Part shown: one piece after another, positions 16,282 to 24,409 of the stretch
How positions within the stretch are numbered: position 1 is the first letter of the stretch
How the letters are laid out: every line of letters begins with the position of its first letter
NCBI GenBank assembly: GCA_021324935.1
Contig: JAJPIE010000052.1
Span: forward strand, 1 to 36,614
Source: Acidobacteriota bacterium
Lineage (GTDB): Bacteria > Acidobacteriota > Terriglobia > Acidiferrales > UBA7541
Reading direction: 5' to 3'
DNA length: 36,614 bases
Program-made: the position numbers and the translations under genes
Notes under the pieces: generated by a model
What the model was told of the DNA's origin: nothing
Database searches by the model: none
Seen by the model: only the letters and a program-made list of their open reading frames with translations

Positions 16282-17651
16282 ACGCTCGTGGCCGAGAAAT
16301 CTTCAGGATTGGCTCACTTTTTGGGATTGCTGTGTGCGGCATGGCGCTGGCGGCGGGCAGGAGTTGGCCGAGCGCAGCGCCGGCGGACGAGCAAAAGACT
16401 GCGCTGGTGGCGGAGTTGAAACTAGATCAGGAAGTCGAGCCCGTGCTGGCGAACTACATCGATGAAGGTCTGGCGGATGCGGCCCGCAGACAAGCCACGC
16501 TAGTGCTGATCGCCATGGACACGCCGGGCGGGCTGAGCGATTCCATGACGGACATTATTCACCACATTCTGGAATCGCCTGTGCCGGTGGTGGTTTTTGT
16601 ATCGCCGACCGGGTCGCGCGGGGCCTCGGCCGGATTTTTTATTTTGCTCTCCGCGGACGTGGCGGCCATGGCGCCAGGCACGCACACGGGGGCTTCCACG
16701 CCCATTCTGCTGCCGGGAGGGTTCTCGGTTCCGGTGGATGAGATATTGCGGAAGAAAATCAACAACGACGCCACGGCATTCTTGCGCAGCTTCACGGAAA
16801 AGCGCGGGCGGAATCCGAAGCTGGCGGAGACGGCGGTCACCGACGCGCAAGCGTTTACCGAGAAGGAAGCGCTGGACGGACATCTGATTGATTTGATCGC
16901 CAAGGACAACGACGATCTGCTAAGGGAGTTGAACGGCCGGGAGATTAAACGCTTTGACGGCAAGACGGTGAAGCTCTCGCTCGATCATTACACGATCCAG
17001 GAGTTCCAGCTTTCCACGCGGCAGAAATTTTTGTCGCACATTGTCGATCCGAACGTATTTTTTCTGCTCATGCTGGTCGCGGTGCTGGGCTTGTACACCG
17101 AATTCACGCATCCCGGCGTGGTGGCGCCGGGAGTGATCGGAGGCATTGCGGCGGTACTTGCGCTCTACGCCATGCACCTGTTGCCTGTAAACTTCGCAGG
17201 CGTTCTCTTGATTTTGCTGGCGTTTGCGCTGTTCATTCTGGAAGCGAAATTCGCCAGCCACGGAGTCCTGCTGATTGGCGGAATTGTGGCCATGTTTCTG
17301 GGAGCCATCTTTCTGATTCGTTCGCCGCTCACTCCTGCGGGTGTGAATTTCGGCGTGGCGCTGGGAGTGACGCTGCCGGTGGCATTGCTTACCGTTTTCC
17401 TGATGCGGCTGGTGTTGAAATCGCGCCGGTGGAAAACCGCCACGGGCAAGGAAGAGATGGTGGGCGCGGAAGGCATCGTGACCACGGCGCTGCCCGCGCA
17501 GGGCGAAGGAATGATTCGGGTGCACGGCGAATTATGGCGCGCGGTGGCCGCCACACCGTTGCCGGAGGGCGCGACGGTGCGAGTGACGCGCGTGGAAGGT
17601 TTGAAGCTGTTTGTGGAGCCGAAGCAAAGTCCGGCGACCGCGGGCAGCTAG
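16278..17651 (+). CDS. NfeD-family membrane serine protease
   Basis: 457 residues of the long NfeD type. A signal peptide or first helix (about 10-30) precedes a ClpP/crotonase-like protease domain (about 40-225) with MDTPGGLSD near residue 80, nucleophile Ser117 in GSRGASAGFF and the likely general-base lysine at 159/160 in RKKINNDA. Several membrane helices follow (about 255-385). The C-terminal OB-fold NfeD domain (about 395-450, with GAEGIVTTALPAQGEGMIRVHGELWRA-like strands) closes the protein. Family members cleave stomatin-type membrane proteins, and a slipin gene lies 27 bases downstream, the classical pairing. The start overlaps the upstream TPR gene by four bases. Its physiological target here is not known, but the adjacent slipin is the obvious candidate. 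Confidence 0.93.
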   Translation: MNARGREIFRIGSLFGIAVCGMALAAGRSWPSAAPADEQKTALVAELKLDQEVEPVLANYIDEGLADAARRQATLVLIAMDTPGGLSDSMTDIIHHILESPVPVVVFVSPTGSRGASAGFFILLSADVAAMAPGTHTGASTPILLPGGFSVPVDEILRKKINNDATAFLRSFTEKRGRNPKLAETAVTDAQAFTEKEALDGHLIDLIAKDNDDLLRELNGREIKRFDGKTVKLSLDHYTIQEFQLSTRQKFLSHIVDPNVFFLLMLVAVLGLYTEFTHPGVVAPGVIGGIAAVLALYAMHLLPVNFAGVLLILLAFALFILEAKFASHGVLLIGGIVAMFLGAIFLIRSPLTPAGVNFGVALGVTLPVALLTVFLMRLVLKSRRWKTATGKEEMVGAEGIVTTALPAQGEGMIRVHGELWRAVAATPLPEGATVRVTRVEGLKLFVEPKQSPATAGS

Positions 17652-17678
17652 GATTGGCAGAAGTGGGGGAGGCACATC

Positions 17679-18452
17679 ATGGTCGAGTTCTTCGGATTGG
17701 GCACGCTGATTGTCATCGGATTCTTTTTGTTGTGGATCTGGAATTCCCTCTACATCATCAAGGAATGGGAGCGCGGCGTCGTTTTGCGTCTTGGGCGATT
17801 GCTGCCGGAAGCGAAGGGAGCGGGAATCCGGCTGGTGTTCTGGCCCATTGAGACGCTCTATCGGATCAGTTTGCGGTTGGAAACGCTGGATGTGCCGCCA
17901 CAAGACATCATTACGCGGGACAACGTCAGCGTGAAAGTGAACGCCGTTTGCTATTTTCGAGTGGTCGAGGCCAACCTGGCGCTGTCGCAGGTGCAGAACT
18001 ACCAGTATGCGACCTCGCAGCTGGCGCAGACGACGTTGCGCAGCGTGGTGGGTCAATTCGAACTCGACGAAATCCTTTCACAGCGCGAAAAAGTGAACGC
18101 GAAACTTCAGGTGATTCTCGATCAAGACACCGAACCGTGGGGCATCAAGGTCTCCAAAGTGGAAGTGAAGCAGGTGGATATCCCGGAGCAGATGCAGCGC
18201 GCCATCGCCAAGCAGGCCGAAGCCGAGCGCGAACGCCGCGCCAAGATCATTCATGCCGACGGCGAATTCGAAGCCTCCGCGAAGCTGGCGGAGGCGGCCA
18301 AGGTGCTCGAGACGCAGCCCTCCGCCATCCAGTTACGGTACCTCCAGACCTTGACGGAGATAGGTGTCGAAAAGAACACAACGATTGTGTTTCCGCTGCC
18401 TATCGATATTATTAATAGCTGGATGAAAGCGAGCGGAGGGAACTCGAGATAG
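17679..18452 (+). CDS. Slipin, stomatin-like SPFH/Band 7 protein
   Basis: 257 residues: one N-terminal membrane helix (about 5-27), then the SPFH/Band 7 domain (about 30-190, including WERGVVLRLGRL, GIRLVFWPIE, DVPPQDIITRDNVSVKVNAV, and EPWGIKVSKVEVKQVDIPEQMQ cut here into shorter landmarks). An Ala/Glu-rich coiled coil (about 165-215) and a short hydrophobic C-terminal stretch (TTIVFPLPIDII) follow. Such proteins oligomerise in membranes and organise microdomains. The pairing with an NfeD protease upstream is widespread, and the protease is thought to trim the slipin. GGGGGAGG shortly before the ATG is a strong ribosome site. The SPOR-domain gene begins at the very next base after its stop. 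Confidence 0.94.
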   Translation: MVEFFGLGTLIVIGFFLLWIWNSLYIIKEWERGVVLRLGRLLPEAKGAGIRLVFWPIETLYRISLRLETLDVPPQDIITRDNVSVKVNAVCYFRVVEANLALSQVQNYQYATSQLAQTTLRSVVGQFELDEILSQREKVNAKLQVILDQDTEPWGIKVSKVEVKQVDIPEQMQRAIAKQAEAERERRAKIIHADGEFEASAKLAEAAKVLETQPSAIQLRYLQTLTEIGVEKNTTIVFPLPIDIINSWMKASGGNSR

Positions 18453-19139
18453 ATGGCATCTGGGGGAAGGCGCGGGGCGGGCGAGCGCGTGCTGGAGAGC
18501 AAGCACGTGATCGGGTTATTTCTGCTCATGCTGGTGTTTTCGGGCGTGTTTTTCTCCCTGGGCTACGTAATGGGGCGGAATCAGTACGACGGCCAGGTCC
18601 GCGCGGCCAGCAACGGCATGAACAGCCGACCCGAATCGCCGGCCTACTCGCATCCTGAAGTTGCACCGAAGAAAGCCACGCCCAATCCGGCGGATTCCGA
18701 GGTTAGCGACCCGGCCGTGGCCGGCGCGAACGATTCTCCATGGAAATTTGAGGACAGCAGCAAGCCGGTGAAGTCGGAGCCGCATCTGGAGCCTGTGCCG
18801 AAAGCGGCGGCCGCGCCAGTATCGTCGAAGCCGCTCAATGCGAAAGAGGTCGCGCCTGCTTCGCCCGCGCCACATTCTGCGGTTGCAAGAACGACGACTG
18901 CGCCGCTGGTTCCGAATGGCGCAGTTGTCCTGCAAGTGGCGGCGCTGGCGAAGCAGGATGACGCGCTGGCGCTGGCCAGCAGCCTGCAGAAAAAACATTT
19001 TTCGGCTTACGTGCAGACACCGCAAAAGGACAAATTCTACCGCGTGCAGGTCGGGCCATTCCACGATTCGAGGAGCGCCGAGGCCGCGAAAAAAGGCCTG
19101 GAGAGCGCCGGCTTCAAGGCATTCTACGTAAAGCACTGA
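18453..19139 (+). CDS. SPOR-domain membrane protein
   Basis: 228 residues: a short cytoplasmic N-terminus, one membrane helix (about 20-41), a long Pro/Ala/Ser-rich linker (about 50-150) and a C-terminal SPOR domain (about 155-227, with VVLQVAALAKQDDA, FYRVQVGPF and FKAFYVKH). SPOR domains bind denuded glycan strands at division septa, so the protein probably sits in the inner membrane and reaches the peptidoglycan. The linker length is suited to spanning the periplasm. It abuts the slipin gene with no gap. Its stop overlaps the ATG of lnt by one base (TGATG), so translation is coupled. Which division or envelope process it serves cannot be told from sequence. Confidence 0.9.
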   Translation: MASGGRRGAGERVLESKHVIGLFLLMLVFSGVFFSLGYVMGRNQYDGQVRAASNGMNSRPESPAYSHPEVAPKKATPNPADSEVSDPAVAGANDSPWKFEDSSKPVKSEPHLEPVPKAAAAPVSSKPLNAKEVAPASPAPHSAVARTTTAPLVPNGAVVLQVAALAKQDDALALASSLQKKHFSAYVQTPQKDKFYRVQVGPFHDSRSAEAAKKGLESAGFKAFYVKH

Positions 19140-20737
19140 TGACGTCCCGCCCCTGGTATGCCACCCTGGGTTCACTGTTGTCCCCGGAAACCCCCGTAGT
19201 TGCGCGGCTGCTGCTTGCGGCTTCGAGCGGCGCGATCCTGTCGCTGTCATTTCGGCATTCCCATTCGAGCATTTATTCATGGTTCAGCCTGGCGCTGCTG
19301 CTCTGGAGCTTGCCGGGCGCGCGGACCTGGGTGGCGTTTTTTTGCGGATTCCTGCACGGGTTGATTTTCGTGGTGACCTGCGTGCCATGGATCGCCGTGG
19401 TGCTGGCGGTGCACGGAGGAATGTCCACGACGGCCGGGTGGGGCGTGCTGCTGCTGATCGCGTCGGTATGGGGATGCTCGATCGGGCTGTTCACGTGGAT
19501 GGTATTGCGATTGTCGCGGAAGGGAATTGATCTGGCGCTGGCGGGTGCGCCATTTTTGTGGATATCCACAGAAGTGCTACGAGCGTACCTGCCGGAGATC
19601 AGTTTTCCATGGGGCTTGCTGGGCTATCCGGCGGCGGGGAATCCGGCGCTGGTGCAATTGACGGCGGTCACGGGAATTTACGGCATATCGTTTCTAGTGG
19701 CGGGTTTCAACGCGCTGCTGGTGTGGATTTTGGCGGGCGCCGCGGGCGAAAAAAAGAAACACTTGGAGGTGACGGGAGCTGTGGCGTTTGTGCTGCTGCT
19801 GATCGCGCAGTTGGGCCCGCACTTTGTGCCGAAAGCCGAGGCGCATCATTTGGCTCGTGTGGTGCAGCCAAATTTTCCGGAAACCGAAGGCTACGAAGGA
19901 GATTGGTACGCGGATCACAAAGCGGACATGGCAGACCTGGAACAATTGAGCTTGCGTCTTGCGACAAGCGGCGCGAAGCCGGATTTGCTCATCTGGCCGG
20001 AAGCCCCTGCGCCCTTTTCGTTTCAAGATCCGCATTTTGGGCCGTACATATCGCATATTGCCACGGAGTTTCACAATCCGGTGATCGTGGGAGTAATTGA
20101 CTGGAAGCCGGTAAGCGATAGCAGCCAGCGGATGCCGCGCATGGGCCTGGTGCCGTACAACAGCGCGGCGATGCTCAACGCGGCCGGCCAGGAAACGTTT
20201 CTCTATGACAAGATTCACCTGGTTCCGTTCGGTGAATACGAGCCATTTCCACTGATTCACCAGGTGGTGACAAGCGTTTCCGAGGAGGTTGGCGGGTTTC
20301 GCAAGGGGAAAGAACGCCGCGTGGGAAAATTTCCCAACGGCGGCACCTTCTCGGTGTTTATCTGTTACGAGGCGATTTATGCGGGCGAAATTCGCGAGTT
20401 CGCCAACAACGGCGCGCAGCTTCTGATCAATATTTCGAACGACGGATGGTTCGGCAAGTCCGAAGCCGCCGAGCAGCACATTCGCATGGCGCGAGTACGC
20501 GCGGTGGAAAACCGGCGCTGGCTTGTCCGGGATACGAACAGCGGCATCACCGCTTCCTTCGATCCTTACGGCAACGAAATGCGGGTGTTGCAACGCGACA
20601 TGCGCGGCGCGGCTGACTTGCCCTACGATTTCCGCACGGACAAGACCATCTACACGCGTTTCGGCGATTGGTTTGCCTGGATGTGCGTGGCCATTTCCGC
20701 TATTCTGATACTACTTACATTCCGAAAGGCAAGATGA
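19139..20737 (+). CDS. lnt: Apolipoprotein N-acyltransferase
   Basis: 532 residues. Lnt adds the third acyl chain to the N-terminal cysteine of lipoproteins at the periplasmic face of the inner membrane. The N-terminal half has about six membrane helices (roughly 20-240). The nitrilase-like domain holds the Glu-Lys-Cys triad: Glu288 in IWPEAPAPF, Lys358 in DKIHLVPFGEYEPF and Cys409 in VFICYEAIY. NISNDGWFG and RAVENRRWLVR are further family landmarks. A last helix ends the protein. It implies a diderm envelope with triacylated lipoproteins. It overlaps the SPOR gene by one base, and prfB starts 28 bases after its stop, so it lies in the middle of the operon. Confidence 0.96.
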   Translation: MTSRPWYATLGSLLSPETPVVARLLLAASSGAILSLSFRHSHSSIYSWFSLALLLWSLPGARTWVAFFCGFLHGLIFVVTCVPWIAVVLAVHGGMSTTAGWGVLLLIASVWGCSIGLFTWMVLRLSRKGIDLALAGAPFLWISTEVLRAYLPEISFPWGLLGYPAAGNPALVQLTAVTGIYGISFLVAGFNALLVWILAGAAGEKKKHLEVTGAVAFVLLLIAQLGPHFVPKAEAHHLARVVQPNFPETEGYEGDWYADHKADMADLEQLSLRLATSGAKPDLLIWPEAPAPFSFQDPHFGPYISHIATEFHNPVIVGVIDWKPVSDSSQRMPRMGLVPYNSAAMLNAAGQETFLYDKIHLVPFGEYEPFPLIHQVVTSVSEEVGGFRKGKERRVGKFPNGGTFSVFICYEAIYAGEIREFANNGAQLLINISNDGWFGKSEAAEQHIRMARVRAVENRRWLVRDTNSGITASFDPYGNEMRVLQRDMRGAADLPYDFRTDKTIYTRFGDWFAWMCVAISAILILLTFRKAR

Positions 20738-20765
20738 CCCGCCCCGCGGGCCCTGTGAATACCGA

Positions 20766-21924
20766 ATGATTCTCGAAGATTTGCAACATCAGTATGAAGG
20801 ATTGAAGCAGCGCATCACTCTCGTGCGGAGCTATCTTTGACGGTTCGCAGAACCGCGCACGCCTGAAATCCCTCGAAGAACGCACCAGCGATCCGAAATT
20901 TTGGAGCAATCCCGAAGAAGCGCAGACCGTATTGCGCGACCGGAAGCGCGTGGAAGACCAGTTATCGGCGGACGAGAAGCTTGGACGCATCACCGGCGAT
21001 GTCGAAACCTATATCGAGCTTGCCGCGGCCGAGTCCAACCCGGAACAAAAAGAAGAGCTCCTGAAGGAATTGAATAAGGAACTCACTGCGGCGGATGCTT
21101 TTGTAAGCGAACTGGAAACGAAAACGCTGCTTTCCGGCGAAAATGACCATCTCAACGCCATCATGACCATCAAGCCCGGCGCCGGCGGCACGGAGTCCCA
21201 GGACTGGGCTTCGATTCTGCTGCGCATGTACCTGCGCTGGGCGGAACGCAACGGGATCACGGCGAACCTGCTGGACGAAACGCCGGGCGAAGAAGCGGGC
21301 ATCAAGAATGCCACGATCCAGTTCAGCGGAGAAAATGCCTACGGCCTGCTTGCGGGAGAGACCGGCGTACACCGGCTGGTGCGCATCTCACCGTTTGATC
21401 AAGCCGCGCGCCGCCACACTTCCTTTGCTTCCGTCTTCGTGATTCCCGAGGTCGACGACCGCATCGAAATCAACATCAAGCCCGAAGACATAAAGCTCGA
21501 CACTTTCCGGTCCGGCGGGAAGGGCGGCCAGAACGTCAACAAAGTGGAAACCGCGGTGCGCATCACCCATATTCCCAGCGGCATCGTGGTGGCCTGCCAG
21601 ATGGAGCGCAGCCAGCACAAGAACCGTGAGATGGCCATGAAGATGTTGCGCTCCAAGCTCTACGATCTGGAAGTGCAGAAGCGCCGCGACGAAAGCGACC
21701 GGCTCGACGAATCCAAGCTCGATATTTCCTTTGGCAGCCAGATTCGCTCCTACATCATGCAGCCTTACCGCCTTATCAAGGATCACCGTACGAAGTTCAG
21801 CGTAGGCGACGTGGACCGCGTGCTCGACGGCGACCTGGGCCCCTTCATTCGCTCCTATCTGATGGCGAAGAAGAGCAGGGGGCGGCTCGAGGTGCAGCCC
21901 GACGATGACGCCGACGCCGCGTAA
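20766..21924 (+). CDS. prfB: Peptide chain release factor 2, with programmed +1 frameshift
   Basis: RF2 terminates translation at UGA and UAA. The zero frame from ATG 20766 encodes 24 residues (MILEDLQHQ..., ending RSYL) and stops at TGA 20838-20840. A +1 shift on CTT continues from GAC at 20839 for 361 residues, giving about 385 in total. The joined protein has the family N-terminus, the RF2 tripeptide in VRISPFDQ and the catalytic GGQ in [16 protein letters not shown]. Annotation from an internal start would lose the first 50 or so residues. The shift makes RF2 self-limiting: when RF2 is scarce, reading through UGA by shifting produces more. The gene begins 28 bases after lnt and ends the operon. 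Confidence 0.94.
20827..20841 (+). promoter_or_regulatory. RF2 autoregulatory frameshift site
   Basis: GGAG (20827-20830), then CTAT, then the slippery CTT (20835-20837) and TGA followed by C (20838-20841). This matches the known RF2 site, where a Shine-Dalgarno-like element a few bases upstream of CUU UGA C promotes +1 slippage. The internal element is weaker than the enteric AGGGGG, and its spacing to CTT is four bases. Confidence 0.9.
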
Positions 21925-22083
21925 AGCTCCGCATTCTCCTCTTCAGTGGCCCTTGATAATGCCAGGCCACCAAGGCCGGTAGCCGCGGACCTTCTTTGTA
22001 TGGCACAGGTCAATAGGCCTTTCGACACCCGGCACGGCTGTACTATCGCCCAGGGCAAAACCCGATGCTACGTTGACCTCTAA

Positions 22084-22115
22084 GCCGGCCCGCGCGTTTC
22101 GGGGCGGGCGTCGGC
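22084..22115 (+). other. Hairpin in the leader of the hybrid histidine kinase gene
   Basis: GCCG (22084-22087) and GCCCGC (22088-22093) pair with GCGGGC (22104-22109) and CGGC (22112-22115), leaving a 10-base loop and a 2-base bulge. It ends 38 bases before the chosen GTG start. A weak -10-like TACTAT lies at 22041-22046. No U-run follows, so it is not an intrinsic terminator. Confidence 0.3.
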
Positions 22116-22153
22116 CATTCCACCTGAAGGTGTGGTCGAAGCAGAGGTTGCCG

Positions 22154-24370
22154 GTGAGTTCGATTCGGCTCCGCTTCAAAATTCTGCTCGCCCTGATGGC
22201 AATTTCGGCGGGCCTCACCTGCGGCACGCTTGCCGTGGTGCGCTATACGGTGCAGAACCGTGTGCGCGATTCCGTCTGGCAGGAACTGCACTCCACCGTG
22301 CGCACCTACCGGACGTATCAGGCCTTGCGAGAAGAATCGCTGGTGCGTTCGGCGGAATTGCTTGCCGGGCTCCCCACAGTCCGCGCGCTGATGAGCACCC
22401 AGGACGCCGCAACCATTCGCGACGCTGCCGGGGGAATCCTGAAAGAGAGTGGGGCAGATTTGTTGATCTTGGCGGACCGGCGGGGACAGGTATGTTCCGT
22501 GGAAACGGTGAAGACCCGCATTTCACCGAATATCGCCCAATATCTGCTGAATCACACGTTTGAAAAAGGATTGACGCGCGATTGGTGGCTCGCCGAAGGA
22601 CGTCTTTACCAGATCGTGACGCAGCCCGTGCAGTTCGGGCAGCACGGCCAGGATACGGTAGTGGGAATTCTGGTGACCGGGCATGAAATTGACCAGAAAG
22701 AGGCGCAGCGGTTCAGCAGTGTCATCGGAAACGATGTGGTATTCCGCACCGGGGGATACCTGATCAGCAACCGCACCGATGGGGCGGGGCAGTCGGAGCT
22801 GATCTCTCATCTGGACGCGCACGAGGACCCATTCGAAATCCAGCTAGGCAAAGAGCGATTTCTGGCTGCGACGGAAAGGCTCTATTCCAGCCCGGGCTTT
22901 GATGTTTCCATCACGGTTTTGAAATCCTTCGATCAAGCCACCGCCTTCCTTTCAAGCCTGAACCGAGTGTTGATCGTGCTGGGCTTGATTGCGCTCCTTT
23001 CCGGCATGCTGCTCGGATATCTGATTTCGGCGAGCATCACAAGGCCACTGGGCACGCTGGTGCAAGGCGTCCAGGCACTCGAAAATGGGAACTTCGATTA
23101 TCCCCTGGCCTCCGCGAGCAAGGACGAAGTGGGCGTGGTCGCCGCGGCGTTCGATCGCATGCGACGGAGCTTACGGCAGGGCCAGGAAGATCAAAAGCAG
23201 CTTGAGCAGCGGCTTCGCCAGGCACACAAAATGGAAGCGGTGGGACGCCTGGCCGGCGGCGTCGCGCACGACTTCAACAATCTGCTGACCATTATCCGCG
23301 GCCATGCAGATTTGCTTTCCGAGCGCGCCGAATCCGATTCGCAGCGGAAGAGCGTCGAGCAGATCCAGAAAGCGGCCAACCGCGCCGTGGGGATGACGCG
23401 GCAGCTTCTGGCCTTCAGTCGCATGCAGGTGCTGCAGCCGCGCGTGGTGGATCTGAACGCCATTATCGCGGAAATGGGCAAAATGTTGCCGCGGCTGATA
23501 GGCGAGCACATCGATTATTCGTTTTCGCCGCAGGCGGACCTCTGCGCCGTGCAGGCGGATCCCGGACAAATCGAGCAGGTACTAATGAATCTCGCCGTCA
23601 ATGCGCGCGACGCCATGCCCGACGGTGGAAAGCTGCGGGTGCGCACCAGCAACGCCGAAATCGGGCCGGAAGAAGCGGCCAAGCGCCCATCCATGGCGCC
23701 CGGAAGTTACGCGCAGATTTCCGTTTCCGACACCGGGCACGGGATGGATGAAGAGACCAAGGCGCACATCTTTGAGCCCTTTTTCACGACGAAGGAAGTT
23801 GGCAAAGGCACCGGACTGGGCCTGGCGACCGTCTACGGCATCGTCAAGCAGAGCCGCGGCTACATCTGGGTGACCAGCACCCCTGGCCAAGGCACGACGT
23901 TCGAAATCTTTTTTCCCAGCACGCAGGCCAAACCCGCATCCGGCCCAACGGAAGCGCCCGCGGTATCGATGCCGAGGGGTTCGGAAACCATCCTGCTGGT
24001 TGAGGACGAAACCGGGGTCCGCGAGCTGGCTTACGAATTCCTGAAAGCTGCCGGTTATCAGGTGCTGGAAGCGCAGGACGGTGCGGAAGCGCTGGAAGTG
24101 GCCGGGCGGTATGCGGGTCCCATTAATTTGCTGCTGACCGACATGGTGATGCCCAGGATCAGCGGCAAGGAATTGATGCGCAAGCTTCGCGAAGCCCGGC
24201 CGGATTTGAAAGTGGTGATGATGAGCGGTTATTCGGAGTTCAGCGCCGCTGGCGGGGATGGGGAATTGTTCAGTTGCCTGGCGAAGCCGTTCTCGATGGC
24301 ATCGCTGGTGGAAAAACTCGACGAGGTGTTGCACAAATCGGGCCTCTCGGAAACGGTGGAGAAGAATTAG
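22154..24370 (+). CDS. Hybrid sensor histidine kinase with C-terminal receiver
   Basis: 738 residues. Two membrane helices (about 12-32 and 270-295) bracket a periplasmic sensor domain of roughly 235 residues, probably Cache-like. A HAMP linker (ITRPLGTLVQGVQALENGNF) follows. The HisKA domain carries His372 in GGVAHDFNNLL. The ATPase domain shows the N box (LMNLAVNARDAMPDGG), DTGHGMD, FEPFFTTK and GTGLGLATV. A receiver domain ends the protein, with Asp663 in LLTDMVMP and a late lysine in LAKPF. GTG 22154 is chosen because AGAGG lies 6 bases upstream; TTG 22073 would place the leader hairpin in coding sequence. No DNA-binding output is encoded nearby, so the phosphoryl group must pass elsewhere. 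A porin gene follows after 39 bases. Confidence 0.93.
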   Translation: MSSIRLRFKILLALMAISAGLTCGTLAVVRYTVQNRVRDSVWQELHSTVRTYRTYQALREESLVRSAELLAGLPTVRALMSTQDAATIRDAAGGILKESGADLLILADRRGQVCSVETVKTRISPNIAQYLLNHTFEKGLTRDWWLAEGRLYQIVTQPVQFGQHGQDTVVGILVTGHEIDQKEAQRFSSVIGNDVVFRTGGYLISNRTDGAGQSELISHLDAHEDPFEIQLGKERFLAATERLYSSPGFDVSITVLKSFDQATAFLSSLNRVLIVLGLIALLSGMLLGYLISASITRPLGTLVQGVQALENGNFDYPLASASKDEVGVVAAAFDRMRRSLRQGQEDQKQLEQRLRQAHKMEAVGRLAGGVAHDFNNLLTIIRGHADLLSERAESDSQRKSVEQIQKAANRAVGMTRQLLAFSRMQVLQPRVVDLNAIIAEMGKMLPRLIGEHIDYSFSPQADLCAVQADPGQIEQVLMNLAVNARDAMPDGGKLRVRTSNAEIGPEEAAKRPSMAPGSYAQISVSDTGHGMDEETKAHIFEPFFTTKEVGKGTGLGLATVYGIVKQSRGYIWVTSTPGQGTTFEIFFPSTQAKPASGPTEAPAVSMPRGSETILLVEDETGVRELAYEFLKAAGYQVLEAQDGAEALEVAGRYAGPINLLLTDMVMPRISGKELMRKLREARPDLKVVMMSGYSEFSAAGGDGELFSCLAKPFSMASLVEKLDEVLHKSGLSETVEKN

Positions 24371-24409
24371 GGGGAAATTGCGAAGCGGGTCGTCAAACCG
24401 GAGTACAGC

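Noticed and set aside
21943..22153. Possible minus-strand gene remnant between prfB and the kinase gene
   Set aside because: The frame has no recognisable domain, no ribosome site, and overlaps the kinase 5' end; the GC hairpin and leader explain the sequence better.
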